NCBI RefSeq assembly: GCF_032854445.1 | Contig: NC_088295.1 | Location: forward strand, 86,325,836 to 86,389,835 | Origin: Liolophura sinensis | Taxonomy: Eukaryota > Mollusca > Polyplacophora > Chitonida > Chitonidae | DNA length: 64,000 nt | Direction: 5' to 3' | Shown: piece by piece, positions 25,901 through 34,560 of the stretch | How the letters are laid out: each line of letters begins with the position of its first letter | Numbering within the stretch: the stretch's first letter is position 1 | Notes under the pieces: model-generated | What the model was told of the DNA's origin: nothing | Database searches by the model: none | What the model saw: the letters and a program-made list of their open reading frames with translations, nothing else | Made by a program: the position numbers and the translations under genes

Positions 25901-28707
25901 GAGTGATTTTACGAATAACTGAATACAGGCGACAATTCAAAAGAAGTAGACTACATTATTATTTTGTTGCCGTATTTTTAGTCTAATAGACCGAATTTAT
26001 GACTGATATGATAATGCTGTATCATTATTCTTTTCAACAGATACAACCTTTCGACCATCGCCAAATGGGATTTGTTTAGCTTTGCAGACAAAGTCGACCT
26101 ACAATTGGCAGAGCTGCAGTAGGTGGATGCAGTACTTATGTCAAGTCAGTAAGTATACCACGGCTCTTGATTTCCTCTATAACCATTTGAAGCGTGTTTC
26201 TTCCTTGGGAGTTTCAATGTGGCTTTTAATACTACATCTTTGGATCATTCCACGAAGCTGTGTCTCCATGTAGCAGGCCAGACCATCTTATTTCATACTG
26301 ATGTCTCAATGGCAAGCCAGCTCGAACACACCAAATTGTGTCTCAGTAAGTCACATTATACAAACTGTAAACCAACCATTACTTGACCTGTTTGCTCATC
26401 CTTAGGGCTGAAATCATGAGCGTCTTGAAAGGAACACATATGGCAATATCATTATTTTGTATACATATAATGTATCTAGGTCTGCAATGAATATTTGCTA
26501 ATATGGCTCCCTAGTTACTTTGTAAAGGCTGCAATATGATTTATTCACAGGTTTCGCCAACGCCACTCTAAGTGACACAACAACGACAAGAGCAGTAACA
26601 ACAACACCAATTCCTACTACAACCTCGACAACCACTACAACAACACCAACACCAACGACGACAACAACAACGACGACGACGACAACAACCCCACCACCAA
26701 CTACTACTAGGTCTACTACAACTACGACAACCACAACACCGCCACCAACAACCACAACAACAACAATTCCACCTACCACCACAACAACAACTACCACGAC
26801 AACAACTACCACTACAACAAGTCTCGCTCCGACTACTACCACAACAACAACTACAACAACACTGCCCCCAACCACTACACCAACAACTACAACTACAACA
26901 ACACTGCCAACAACCACTACAACAACTCCTGTTGCGATAGCGACAGCGCCAACTACCGTGCTGACGACTTCACCAGTGCAAAAGACAATTCTGGTGTCAA
27001 CTCAAGGTTTTCCCGCCAAGACGACCCCGCGCAAGCCATATTTCCCAGAAACACCTAGACCCTCTGACACTATAACAACTGCTTCACTCTTCCCCGGAGA
27101 GAATATCGATCCAACGGCAACAAATAACCAAGGTGGATTTATTCCCGACACAACGTTTTCTGCGGTAGGCAACGACAGTGTCGTTCCGAACGAGGCGGAA
27201 ATTGGTAAGAAAATATCGTAACTATGTCAAACCAAACTGACGTACATGTAGTCCCCAATTTTAGGATTAGAAAATAAAACACCAATTGCATAATAACCCC
27301 ATGCCATGCTGATGGAATTGACCACACTGAACGTGTGAACATATACTACAGTATATTCATCTTGTGCAATTAGATTAAATTTGAATTTTCCTTCGTGCAT
27401 AGGCAATCGATACCGATTGCTTGACCAAAATGCAATTACTTGCTGGGTATACTCTAACTGGGTGATATTTGTTTGTTTGCAGACGTGTTGCCGCTTTTCT
27501 TGGGCGCGGGGATAGGAATTCCTGTTTTTCTCGTGCTCCTCCTAATCTGCATTGTCTGCCTCTTTCTGTAAGACATCATTTTTATAATTCACCTTTAAGC
27601 TAGATGATTCCATTTTAAGCCTGAAGTAAGATGCGTCACAAGATGTCCGTCTTTCACTAGCACTCGTCTAATCTGTTATTCTGGAACCTTGCCAGAAAGA
27701 GAAAACGACGAAGATCACACATAGCTTTTTTACGTCAGATTCTTTAACATGGGATTTAAAACAAGTTATTTTCAACTTTAAACTTAACTCATCCTAATCC
27801 ACGTGACACCTGCACAAATATCTTCACGGCTATCCCTCAGACATTTCCGGATTTATTCGCTTTGATCTCTTTATCAGGAAAGGTTACAGTGACGTGCTGT
27901 AAAAGTCAGTCACTGATATACTCACGCGTTCTTCTCCTCTGACCTTGGCTGACTTCATGGTGAAAGACCCCACTTGCAGTGCGACAGTCATTTCGAAAGC
28001 TCCCACACGATCGACTGAGTCTTTAAGTCTGGAATTTTGTCTGATGAGGTGTTATGGTTTCCTCTGCTCCTGTAAACCTTAGAAACCGTCATATATAAGT
28101 ACAATTGTAAGTGAATATATACTCTCACAAAGGTAACTATAATATTCTTCATTATAGGGCCCGACGAAACCGGAGGAGAAAGGTGGAGAGAGAAAAGACT
28201 CTATGGGCGGTGATTGATGACGACCCTAAGCTGGAACCTTTACCCCGAAATCCCCGGATGCTGGGTACGGGACAGGTCGCTTCCTCTGTCTACAGCCTGC
28301 CACGGGACTCCAAATATCGCTACGTCCGGAGGGTTCCGTCCACGTACGCCACGAACGACAAAGGCTGGCCAAAGTCCGCCCTCAAGAAGAGCGCAGATCT
28401 CAACGTGCCGTTTAAGAAAGACGGAGCTATGGAGGAAGGCATGTCTGATGACACGGCCTCAACAATCCTCCCAGAAGAATATAACAACCCGATATATCTA
28501 AATTATTCCGGCTCGGACGCCCGCCAAAGTCTGAATGATTCTGGAGTGTCCAGCAGCACTAGTCATTCTGAGGGTCAACCTCGGAGGACGAATTCCAAAC
28601 CAGTCGTCACAATAAAGTCTCCGCAAGCTCCCCTTACAAATATGCAGCCGTATGGTCCAGCCTTTGGCATAGAGAGACTTTATGATGATGCTTATACAGC
28701 CTTCTGA
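2288..28707 (+). CDS. CTLD/WSC single-pass membrane receptor (10 exons)
   Basis: Joined exons: 2288-2363, 23367-23615, 24004-24155, 24459-24579, 24884-25045, 25449-25676, 26041-26148, 26551-27204, 27483-27567, 28158-28707. All borders are GT/AG and all phases agree, giving 794 residues. Order: signal peptide (1-25), first half of CTLD1 (about 27-108), WSC domain (109-199), second half of CTLD1 (200-253), CTLD2 (254-365), Thr-rich mucin-like stalk (366-583), transmembrane helix (about 586-612), basic stop-transfer and tail (613-794). CTLD1 keeps the four core cysteines (60, 223, 243, 251), but the EPN/QPD sugar-binding triplet is not seen (it reads QPA), so calcium-dependent sugar binding is doubtful. 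The role is inferred to be cell-surface recognition or adhesion, possibly immune; the ligand is unknown. The link between exon 1 and exon 2 across a 21-kb intron is the least certain step. Confidence 0.75.
3856..3882. repeat. poly-G tract
   Basis: An almost uninterrupted run of G of about 18 bases in intron 1 of the lectin gene. It is a likely replication or assembly slippage point. Confidence 0.9.
4228..4535. repeat. minisatellite with 92-bp higher-order unit
   Basis: Units of 32 bp (GTGATACTGGGACGTAACCT...) and 28 bp (GTTATTCTGGGACGTAGCCT...) alternate in the fixed order 28-32-32. This gives a 92-bp triplet at 4260-4351, 4352-4443 and 4444-4535, preceded by one 32-bp unit. Confidence 0.9.
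5728..5838 (-). mobile_element. SINE-1 copy, 3' part
   Basis: On the minus strand it reads GGAAACCGG-side core, CCGTCGTATAAGTGAAATAT, GTAAAACACCAATCAAATAA and a short ATAA tail. The tRNA head is missing. Confidence 0.8.
6358..6425 (+). mobile_element. SINE-1 fragment
   Basis: Short piece of the SINE-1 core: GGAAGGTCTCCAGCAACCTG, then GGATGGTCGTAGGTTTCCCC. Confidence 0.65.
6425..7090. repeat. degenerate ~25-32-bp tandem repeat
   Basis: More than 20 diverged copies of a unit like ACCATATACCATCAGCTGACCAGTACA. The left half favours CCGTATACTGACCAGTAC and the right half CCATCAGCTGACCAGTAC, so two subfamilies occupy separate blocks. Confidence 0.85.
7091..10085. other. no gene seen (intron 1 of lectin gene)
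   Basis: About 3 kb of AT-rich intron. Short ORFs only, with no domain signature, RNA gene or clear tandem repeat. Confidence 0.5.
10094..10392. repeat. 20-bp tandem array
   Basis: About 15 copies of CAGCCAACAAGACACGTAAT, several with ATAAT, CAACAC or CATCAAG variants. The copies are contiguous with no unique spacers, so this is a minisatellite and not a CRISPR-like array. Confidence 0.92.
10848..12895. repeat. ~2-kb array of 93-bp and 87-bp units
   Basis: About 22 units of two types share a half beginning CAGACACTTGTCAGGGCCAC. Type A (93 bp) continues with GTACCAGCTCCTATCGGCGT and GTACATGTACAATCC. Type B (87 bp) continues with GTGCCTACTCCTATTCTCGT and GTATAAGTCTGTG. Both lengths are multiples of three, so long ORFs appear on both strands (664 codons minus; 399, 267, 261 and 208 codons plus). 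No start context, splice frame or family resemblance supports a protein. Confidence 0.9.
12905..14250. other. no gene seen (intron 1 of lectin gene)
   Basis: AT-rich intron sequence without recognised exons, RNA genes or repeats. Confidence 0.5.
14258..14560. repeat. degenerate ~23-26-bp repeats
   Basis: The first part repeats CATGCCCATGGCTTGGTTGT-like units. From 14440 on the unit shifts to GGCCATGAAATGATTCAAA. The copies are too diverged for an exact count. Confidence 0.65.
14882..15065 (-). mobile_element. SINE-1 copy, diverged
   Basis: A (TATT)n run, which is the complement of the AATA tail, is followed by AAGAATTTTTCACATATAAG, GGAGGAAACCGG and ACTTTCCCAC, all in SINE-1 order on the minus strand. 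A weaker fragment of the same family lies at about 14640-14715. Confidence 0.65.
15080..16560. other. no gene seen (intron 1 of lectin gene)
   Basis: Intron sequence with no supported exon or structured repeat. Confidence 0.5.
16572..16634 (+). mobile_element. SINE-1 3' end with (AAAT)n tail
   Basis: CCGGCGTAAAACACCAGTGA is followed by about 11 copies of AAAT. Only the extreme 3' end is left. Confidence 0.7.
16640..18590. other. no gene seen (intron 1 of lectin gene)
   Basis: No supported exon. A 28-bp perfect AT-rich palindrome (centre TAGAATATATATTCTA) lies at 17555-17582. The ORF at 17047-17331 has no recognisable domain. Confidence 0.5.
18592..18704. repeat. 27-bp tandem repeat, ~4 copies
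   Basis: The unit contains GTGATGCGAGCATACAATAC followed by ACATGCA. Copies differ by one to three bases. Confidence 0.85.
18743..18899. mobile_element. MITE with ~40-bp terminal inverted repeats
   Basis: The left end GGGCTCGATTTCACGAAACT...CAAGTTCA matches the complement of the right end GGGCCCTGTTTCACAAAACT...TAAGTTCA. It is about 157 bp long with no ORF, so it is a non-autonomous DNA element. The target duplication is not clear. Confidence 0.75.
19235..19260. repeat. 26-bp perfect palindrome
   Basis: Left arm GATTAAGATAGAC is followed directly by its exact complement GTCTATCTTAATC. It sits two bases from the start of the 22-bp array. A 24/26 match lies at 45053-45078. Confidence 0.9.
19262..20290. 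repeat. 22-bp minisatellite with dimer and tetramer structure
   Basis: About 33 copies of GCCACTGGCATAAGGATATC plus TC run to about 20010. At 19368-19510 a 21+22-bp dimer (43 bp) repeats. At 19510-19690 an 88-bp block containing CACAGGGAAATCTCGCCAGT repeats. From about 20010 the array decays into a related unit, ACAGTGACATTTCACCACTG. Confidence 0.9.
20291..22695. other. no gene seen (intron 1 of lectin gene)
   Basis: AT-rich intron with short ORFs only. No exon of either strand could be supported. Confidence 0.5.
22700..22985 (+). mobile_element. SINE-1 copy, most complete
   Basis: Runs from the B-box region (GGTCGCTGTGAGTTCAAGTC) through GGAAGGTTTGCCAGCAACCC, CCGCCGTCGTATAAGTGAAA and GAGTACGGCGTAAAACATCG to a tail of about 14 AAAT/AAAC units. 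The first part of the tRNA head is lost. It serves as the reference for the family in this window. Confidence 0.85.
23125..23290 (+). mobile_element. SINE-1 copy, 3' two-thirds
   Basis: GTGGGAAGGTCTGTAACCAA through GAGTACGGTGTAAAATACCA to a short AAAT tail. It ends 77 bp before exon 2 of the lectin gene and follows a poly-G run at 23108-23126. Confidence 0.8.
23367..23615 (+). CDS. lectin gene exon 2: first half of CTLD1
   Basis: Preceded by CTGCAG and followed by GTAAAC. It holds the Cys-rich lead (C27, C35, C37), the CTLD start CYLF at 43, the helix-1 motif W-x-x-A-x-x-x-C ending at C60, and WLGGF (the WIGL motif) at 94-98. It ends just after NWKWSK, where many CTLDs have a phase-1 intron. 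Confidence 0.88.
24004..24155 (+). CDS. lectin gene exon 3: first part of WSC domain
   Basis: Phase 1 to phase 0. It encodes YLGCF (C120), the Cys pair of ICISQC, and the MRYALLR strand typical of WSC domains (YxGCY... C...C ...YA.L). It is followed by a GTAAGA donor. Confidence 0.83.
24459..24579 (+). CDS. lectin gene exon 4: second part of WSC domain
   Basis: Phase 0 to phase 1. It starts GNRCYC, the central WSC motif (G..C.C), and ends with YRVYDVA, matching the closing xxSVY strand. The usual last Cys pair (PC...CGG) is absent, leaving 6 of about 8 WSC cysteines. Confidence 0.8.
24884..25045 (+). CDS. lectin gene exon 5: second half of CTLD1
   Basis: Phase 1 at both ends. It encodes W-H-H-G-Q-P, then DC (C223), then W..LDYCE (C243) and YICE (C251), the classic C-terminal half of a CTLD. 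It completes the half domain of exon 2, not the WSC domain that precedes it. N234-H-T is an N-glycosylation sequon. Confidence 0.87.
25449..25676 (+). CDS. lectin gene exon 6: first half of CTLD2
   Basis: Phase 1 at both ends. It holds the helix-1 pattern SWFDADTAC, GGVLAQL and YWIGL, and ends at RYWAS, the same intron site as in CTLD1. The N-terminal extra Cys pair is absent (short-form CTLD). Confidence 0.85.
26041..26148 (+). CDS. lectin gene exon 7: second half of CTLD2
   Basis: Phase 1 at both ends, ACAG/GTAAGT borders. It encodes ICLAL, NWQSCS and YLCQV, the last three Cys of a CTLD. No EPN/QPD or WND calcium-site motif is present, so this domain probably does not bind sugar in the classical way. 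Confidence 0.82.
26551..27204 (+). CDS. lectin gene exon 8: Thr-rich stalk
   Basis: A single 654-bp exon encoding 218 residues dominated by Thr and Pro, built from ACA/ACC/ACT/ACG codons (about 26570-26935). The rest is a less repetitive, Thr/Pro-containing stretch. Such stalks are normally densely O-glycosylated and hold the lectin domains away from the membrane. The near-microsatellite coding suggests length variation between alleles. The opposite strand reads as poly-Val, which is only a shadow. Confidence 0.8.
27483..27567 (+). CDS. lectin gene exon 9: transmembrane helix
   Basis: Phase 1 to phase 2. It encodes about 26 hydrophobic residues including FLGAGIGIPVFLVLLLICIV, a clear single-pass helix. 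The next exon opens with RRNRRRK, a stop-transfer signal that places the C terminus in the cytoplasm. Confidence 0.85.
28158..28707 (+). CDS. lectin gene exon 10: cytoplasmic tail and stop
   Basis: Acceptor TTATAG, stop TGA at 28705-28707. The tail is 183 residues with no enzyme domain. Short motifs seen: a basic RRNRRRK at the membrane, NPIY at 722-725 (NPxY type, PTB binding or endocytosis), DSGVSS at 739-744 (fits the beta-TrCP degron pattern), and C-terminal TAF (class I PDZ-like). These are motif matches only. No clear AATAAA was found just downstream. Confidence 0.82.
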
Positions 28708-29690
28708 TCACAAGGAAAATGGTCGAGGACGAAACTGGGAACTGTAATATTAGGTGACAGATGTATTCCATCATGGACTTTCGCATTATATAAACCAGAG
28801 GCGTTTCACCAACGTATCGCTTTACATGTGGAGTCCAAGTTATATTGTATAGACTGTGTGTTATACTCACTTACCATTGTCTGGGGCTTGTTTACTTCAC
28901 GTACATGACCATTCCATTGTGCAATTCGTCCATTTGTATCTTCATATCGACAAAAATATACTTTTTTCTGGTCATGGAAAAATCGGAGGATGCAAAGTTT
29001 AAAAAAAAACATATTGTTGTAAATACTGAAGTATTCTCCTCTGGCACCTGCAACGACTAGGTTTGAAGGTACATAGAAGAAAAAAAATGGTACCGCACAA
29101 CGACTTAGCGGTGATCTACATTTATTATGTGAAGATTTTTTATTGCCCAAAACATTTACATGCCTGTTATTGCGCAAACCATTTACATGTCTGGATTTCC
29201 ATGCGCTTCAAGTGAATGGCTGAATATTGTGCCATAAGTGTCATCCTGTACGACCGTGGCATGAACCGTTCGCTGCACACAGAGAAAGAACAGATCGTGG
29301 TAGTGTCGTTAAAGGGCAAGATAACAGAAATTTTTACTCCTGTACGAATATAAAAAAACGCACTCATGTCCGTAGCCGCCACCAACGTATACTTATTTGT
29401 GGCTAACTAGATCTGAAGGAACGCCTATACTCCTATCACGTTCCATGTTCATCCAATCGAAATCTTTCTTTCGTAAGTGTGTTTCGTTCGTGAATAGAAA
29501 CGATTATTCATGCTGCCCAAAATACCTAACTCGAAGAGAGTCATCTGGCTGGTTGGGAGTAGGTCTTGTTTAGAATCTAGTCAGCAACAAGTCAGGGTAC
29601 CAATATGCAGATATGGCTTCAGTGGGCTTCCAGTAAAAACGTTCCTGAAAATGATGGTCACGAAGAGGCATGAAGCGTCTCTTGACACCC
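28708..29690. other. 3' flank of lectin gene, no further gene seen
   Basis: Probably includes the 3' UTR. No canonical AATAAA is evident within the first few hundred bases, so the transcript end is not defined. No other coding signal. Confidence 0.4.
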
Positions 29691-29694
29691 AGTG

Positions 29695-31000
29695 ATGGAG
29701 AAAAGAGCCAGCTAAACTACTCTGGTTTTTAGCAAAAATGTCGTAGTGAACAGGACCAGTTTAACTACTCTCATTTGGTACCACCAGTGTTATTGGCAAC
29801 AAAGCCAAATAAACTACTCGTAGCAAGAATAGAGCCAGAATAGTACGGCTTCAACTTCTGTGCAGGAATGTCATAGAGAAAAGAACCAGCTGAATTCTTA
29901 TGGCTTGGTATTAGAAGTCATTTGACCTGCTCTTGATACAGAAGGAATGCCAGAGGGAACAACGCAAGTTGAACTCCTGGGGGTTGGTAGCAAGAGTGCC
30001 ACAGGGAACAGAGCCCGTTGAACTACTCTGCTTTGGTAGAAGGAATGTCACAGGGAACAGAGCCAATCAACTACTCTGCTTCACTAGCAGGGATGTCAGA
30101 GAACAAAGCCGATTGAGCTGCTTCCGTTTGGTAGGAGGAAACCGGCAGGGCCCCGGGGAAACCTACATCCATTTACAGGATGCTGACACACCTTCTCACG
30201 TATCACTGAAGAGGAAGCTACAGATTTACTTCAACACAACCACATATGCATGTCGCTGACAGCAACTGAAATTTTAGGACGCCTTTTGCCAGGTACCTGT
30301 CAAACCGCTTAAAACTTCTTTAAAACAACAAGCACACAAGCAAAACTTAAGTTCCAGTCTGTAATCTCCTTGTTGAGGAACCAATCGGCTGCAGCGAGAA
30401 CAACAACATGCATTGACAATGTGCCGAAAAGGTTTATGGATAGGATAATGAAAACATCAACACATGTTCAAATTCCAGATCTACCAGCTTGATTAACGAC
30501 TTTGAGATATAAATCTCTTCAAAGTCCAACGTCAGATTTTTCAGTGGGTGAAACCAGAGTTCCTGGGGTAAACCACCGACCTTTGGCAAGTTAATGACAA
30601 ACTTTCCTCATATGAACAGATGTGCACTTCTTGGTGGTAGAAGACAAGAGAGAGCCAGGCAATCTACAAATCCCCTGATGAAGTCTGGGAATAAATCCAT
30701 ACCTGGTGTTTCCTATAGACCGAAAGACAACCATCCTTACAAAAAAAGAAACCTCACAATAAAGCTGTTCTTCATTCATATTTAATGAATGGTAGCAGAG
30801 ATGTCACCGGGAACATTGCCAGTTGAACCACTCTGGTTTGGTAGCAGGAATGCCATAGAAACTAAAGCTAGTTGAACTCCTTTCGTTTGGTGGCAGGGTG
30901 AATATTATGCGGAATATAGCCAACTCAGCTACTCTGGTAGCAGGAATATCAAACGGAATAGAGTCAGCTGAGCTAATCTGGTAGCAGGGATGTCAAGGAA
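29695..31000. repeat. degenerate ~49-bp array, interrupted
   Basis: Diverged units built on GGTAGCAGGAATGTCACAGG, then GAACAGAGCCAGTTGAACTA. They occupy about 29695-30135 and about 30783-31000. The stretch between is a separate repeat with a second copy at 34548-35405. Confidence 0.75.
30136..30785. repeat. ~650-bp interspersed repeat, copy 1
   Basis: Shares long near-identical stretches, in the same orientation, with 34548-35405. Examples are CAGATTTACTTCAACACAAC, AACATGCATTGACAATGTGC, ACCTTTGGCAAGTTAATGAC and ACAACCATCCTTACAAA. Parts resemble minus-strand SINE-1 core (GGAGGAAACCGG). No ORF of note. It appears to be inserted in the ~49-bp array. Confidence 0.8.
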
Positions 31001-31921
31001 AGCCCCCTAGAGACAAAGAGCAAACTCTGATCACACCCATGCATGCTAAGGTTTCATTATCTCGAATTAAAATTCTTTCCTTTCAGAGAGCGCTTAAGTG
31101 TTGACAATAAATCCGTGTGGATATTTACATTTTCAGAGCGCTTTCAGTTTTTTACTTTAAAAAAAGATGTTAAAATATTTTTATATAAATCTACATGTAT
31201 GTTTATATCAAGCAATGCACATGCCATGTTTTTCAGTCAATGCATTTAAATGAAATCACATATGTATTAGAAATTCTATGCCTCCTGTTTTGGAAATAAA
31301 TTAAAATTGATTAAATCATACAAAAAATGATATGCTATAATCATTCTTTCAGCCTTTATTACTTCTACATGCATTTATTTCATGTGGTACCTTTTCCAGC
31401 GCAATGGCAATATTCTAGTATCCGAAATTACGTTGAAAGTAAAAACAAAATGTACTGCTTCATAATAAACGTTAAACTGCACACATGAACAAAATGGACT
31501 GAATCATATTCGGTTATCTACAATCCAGTGGTTAGCTATACAAGAGAACGAACCCTGTAAATTGAATAGGAAAGCATTCTGCATGCCTGAAAAGCTTTCC
31601 TATCCCTCGGCAAATCCAGTAAGACTACATCGAATAAGCGTTTTGGATGGCAAATCCGTAGGACCGTCTGGGATTGTCGGGCTAGTAAGGAAATGACAGA
31701 TAGGCGTATTACATTAATGAACGAACTGCTCTCCAGCAGTCCTGACCTCCGACATGGGTGTTCCAGTCATACCAATGGCAGTCTTATAGTTCCACCATTC
31801 GCCCTAGGCGAACTGGTGGCATTCTGGGACCATAAAGTTGTACCACAGAGGACTTCATTTGACCAGACGGGGATCGCTGTAACTGTCACACCCTTGAACA
31901 ATAAGGTCACGAGTTGGAATC

Positions 31922-32072
31922 CAGGGCCTGGTTGTTCAAAAGTGTGTAAGCAGTTAAGCTTGATATTAACTTCAGCCTGGAATAAAGTGCCATTATAGTT
32001 TGTATTGGGCCAAGACTGTATTAAGATTTAAGCCTGGCTAAAGTTTTAATACACTCTGAACAACCAACACCA
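31922..32072. mobile_element. MITE family 2, copy 1
   Basis: The left end CCTGGTTGTTCAAAAGTGTG matches the complement of the right end TTGGTTGTTCAGAGTGTATT. The inner part carries TTAAGATTTAAGCCTGG. It is related in inverse orientation to 36330-36467. Confidence 0.65.
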
Positions 32073-32189
32073 GCTGTCGTTGTTTTGGGCGCGGCTTTAA
32101 GTCAGACACCAGACGAAGCTGGGCGGTTTTCCCCGTCGACTGCGTTTCCTCGCCCATAAACCTGACTGCAGTCATACAACTGACAAACT

Positions 32190-32815
32190 CTTGACCACAG
32201 CGTTGAACACCAATTACAAACTCAAGAGCACGGCGTTGATCACCAAGGACAAACTCTTGAGCACAGCGTTGAACACCAATGACAAACTCTTGAGCACAGC
32301 GTTGAACACTAATAACAAACTCTTGAGTACAGCATTGAACACCAATGACAAACTCATGAGCACAGCGTTGAACACCAATAACAAACTCTTGAGTACAGCA
32401 TTGGACACCAATGACAAACTCTTGAGTACAGCGTTGAACACCAATTACAAACTCTTGAGTACAGCGTTGAACACCAATGACAAACTCTTGAGCACAGCGT
32501 TGAACACCAATAACAAACTCTTGAGTACAGCGTTAAACACCAATGACAAACTCTTGAGCACAGCGTTGAACACCAATAACAAACTCTTGAGTACAGTAAT
32601 GAACACCAATGACAAACTCTTGAGCACAGCGTTGAACACCAATAACAAACTCTTGAGTACAGCGTTGAACCCCAATGACAAACTCTTGAGTACAACGTTG
32701 AACACCAATGACAAACTCTTGAGCACAGCGTTGAACACCAATAACAAACTCTTGAGTACAGCGTTAAACACCAATGACAAACTCTTGAGCACAGCGTTGA
32801 ACACCAATAACAAAT
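32190..32815. repeat. 33-bp tandem array, ~19 copies
   Basis: Units ACAAACTCTTGAGCACAGCG followed by TTGAACACCAATG alternate between GACAAACTC and AACAAACTC, and between GAGCACAGC and GAGTACAGC, so a 66-bp dimer is also visible. The 11-codon unit makes spurious ORFs on both strands (208 and 128 codons). Confidence 0.92.
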
Positions 32816-32950
32816 GAAGGGGATAATGCAACGACTGGTTGACCCGTATCAGAAAAATGGCTCGGGCGGGGCCGCTTACTTGCCTTCAGTAAGCCATCTC
32901 AGTGAAGCAGCACTAGATAAAAGAGCGGTGGAAATCCGTCTTGCGACAAA
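32814..32950 (+). mobile_element. SINE-2 fragment
   Basis: TGAAGGGGATAATGCAACGA, GGTTGACCCGTATCAG and AGCAGCACTAGATAAAAGAG match, in the opposite orientation, the fuller copy at 35920-36257. It abuts the end of the 33-bp array directly. Confidence 0.75.
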
Positions 32951-33039
32951 TTTAAAAACCAAATTTAAAACAAAACCTACATAATTATAATCTTGTTGAA
33001 AATAGATGTCTGTACTTTGTCTTGGCGAAGCAATGCAAT

Positions 33040-33345
33040 TTAAGTTTCAATTCAATTCATTATTCAACCATTTAGAAAAGAAGTCTGGAAAAACAGGACA
33101 AAAAAGGTAATAACTTCGCTGAAAACACACAAAACCACTCGAAACTCGAAGCTTGTAAAGGTTCACCTATTAAACAAGTTTCAATTCATTATGAAGAAGC
33201 TTTCTGAAAAAAGTCAGGAAAATTGTTGAAAAACAAATACTGGACAAACAGACAAAAAGGACCATAATTTTGTTGAAACTTGATTAAACGTCTCGAAACT
33301 GGAACCTAATCTACAAGCCGTCACAGTGAAGACATGGTCTGAGTT
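33040..33345. repeat. degenerate repeat with two related halves
   Basis: AGTTTCAATTCATTAT, a GGACAAAAAGG-type motif, and CTCGAAACT each occur twice about 145-160 bp apart. The pattern is weak but regular. Confidence 0.45.
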
Positions 33346-33349
33346 TGCA

Positions 33350-34105
33350 TTCAATACGATCAACTATATGAAAAAAAAATTCTTTAAGGACGGGCAGAAT
33401 GGCGTACTGACGGGAGGGACCGGTGGGGGATTAATGAGCTGTCTTCTAGCTCCGTTAGTAGCGACCAAGTATTAAAAGCATCATAGAATTTATACATTGT
33501 TTGCGGTCTAGGATGCTTGAATGATCTGAATGGAAAATAGAAGATAACTGATGTCGCCACCGGTCAACATGCCATCAGTAGCAAAATCACGACCCCTGAC
33601 CACCACTGGTACACATAAAGATCAGTTCTTTCTTCCTGGAGATATACCAAGCGGACACGCTTACTGAGGACGACCGATACATCTATCATGGCCTCACGTG
33701 TTGGTTAGGAAACAGTAATTCATACCGAATACAACTGCTATTTTACCTGGTCACATGAAGACCCTTTCTCAAGAAACAATGTCACTTTAAAAAAAAAAAA
33801 AGGGCCAGGAGAAATAGTCACCTGAAATTTAATCCAAAATGATAGGGCTTACTCTAAACTCAAGTCTATCCGAAACCCTGTAAATCTCGCTCTAAATCAT
33901 GGTTTTACATTACATGACGGATAAGTTCGATTTAGTGAATAGAAGCGGGACCAAAAGGACTGCAGATTGATGCGGTTTCTGTAAAGTACTGTCAAGTGCT
34001 GTTCTGTAAAGTATACAGCCCAGTTTTCACAACTAGTGGAATACAAATATAGCCCCTCCAATGTTCAAACACAACCATTAAGAACAGATTTACTATCTCC
34101 ATACA
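33350..34105. other. no gene seen (intergenic)
   Basis: No exon, RNA gene or strong repeat could be supported. Confidence 0.5.
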
Positions 34106-34117
34106 TTTATGTATTTG

Positions 34118-34292
34118 ATATGTGTTTATTCAAGAATATTTAACTTATACGACGGCAAGCATTATGGTGGGGGGAAAACACGAACATCCCACAGGTTGCT
34201 GCTCGAGCTCACAGCGACCGCATTGGTCAGAGGCTCCTGGGTCATTGTGGCGAGCTTAAATACTAACCATCTCAGTCACGGAGGCCCCTTAT
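34118..34292 (-). mobile_element. SINE-1 copy with internal deletion
   Basis: Minus-strand 3' region (complement of CAAGAATATTTAACTTATAC) joins the head (complement of GGTCAGAGGCTCCTGGGTCA and TCTCAGTCACGGAGGCCCC). The middle core is missing. Confidence 0.75.
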
Positions 34293-34469
34293 CCACTTCA
34301 AAGCTTCTTTTTTCACTCACCCTTTCCCCAACCCCCCCCCCCCCCCCCTTCCTTTTTGTTCCGACCTCTTACCCTTTTATGAATGCCATGTCCAACTTTC
34401 GCCGAGCAACCTTTCGCTTCAGTCACTGAATCACTGCATCTTTCAGTTTAACAACTTTTAGATTTACTT

Positions 34470-34560
34470 CATTTATTCACTTACTTGACTGGTGTTTACA
34501 CCGTAGTCAAGAATATTTAACTTATAGGACTACGGCCAGAATTATGGTAACAGGAAACCG
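34470..34560 (-). mobile_element. SINE-1 3' part
   Basis: TTATTCACTTACTTGACTGG, ACCGTAGTCAAGAATATTTA and GGAAACCGGG occur in SINE-1 minus-strand order. It runs into copy 2 of the ~650-bp repeat. Confidence 0.65.

Noticed and set aside
26498..26917. 139-codon poly-Val frame on the minus strand
   Set aside because: It is the complement of the Thr-rich stalk exon, which has consistent splice sites and phases on the plus strand.
32191..32831. 208-codon plus and 128-codon minus frames
   Set aside because: 33-bp tandem array, same reason.
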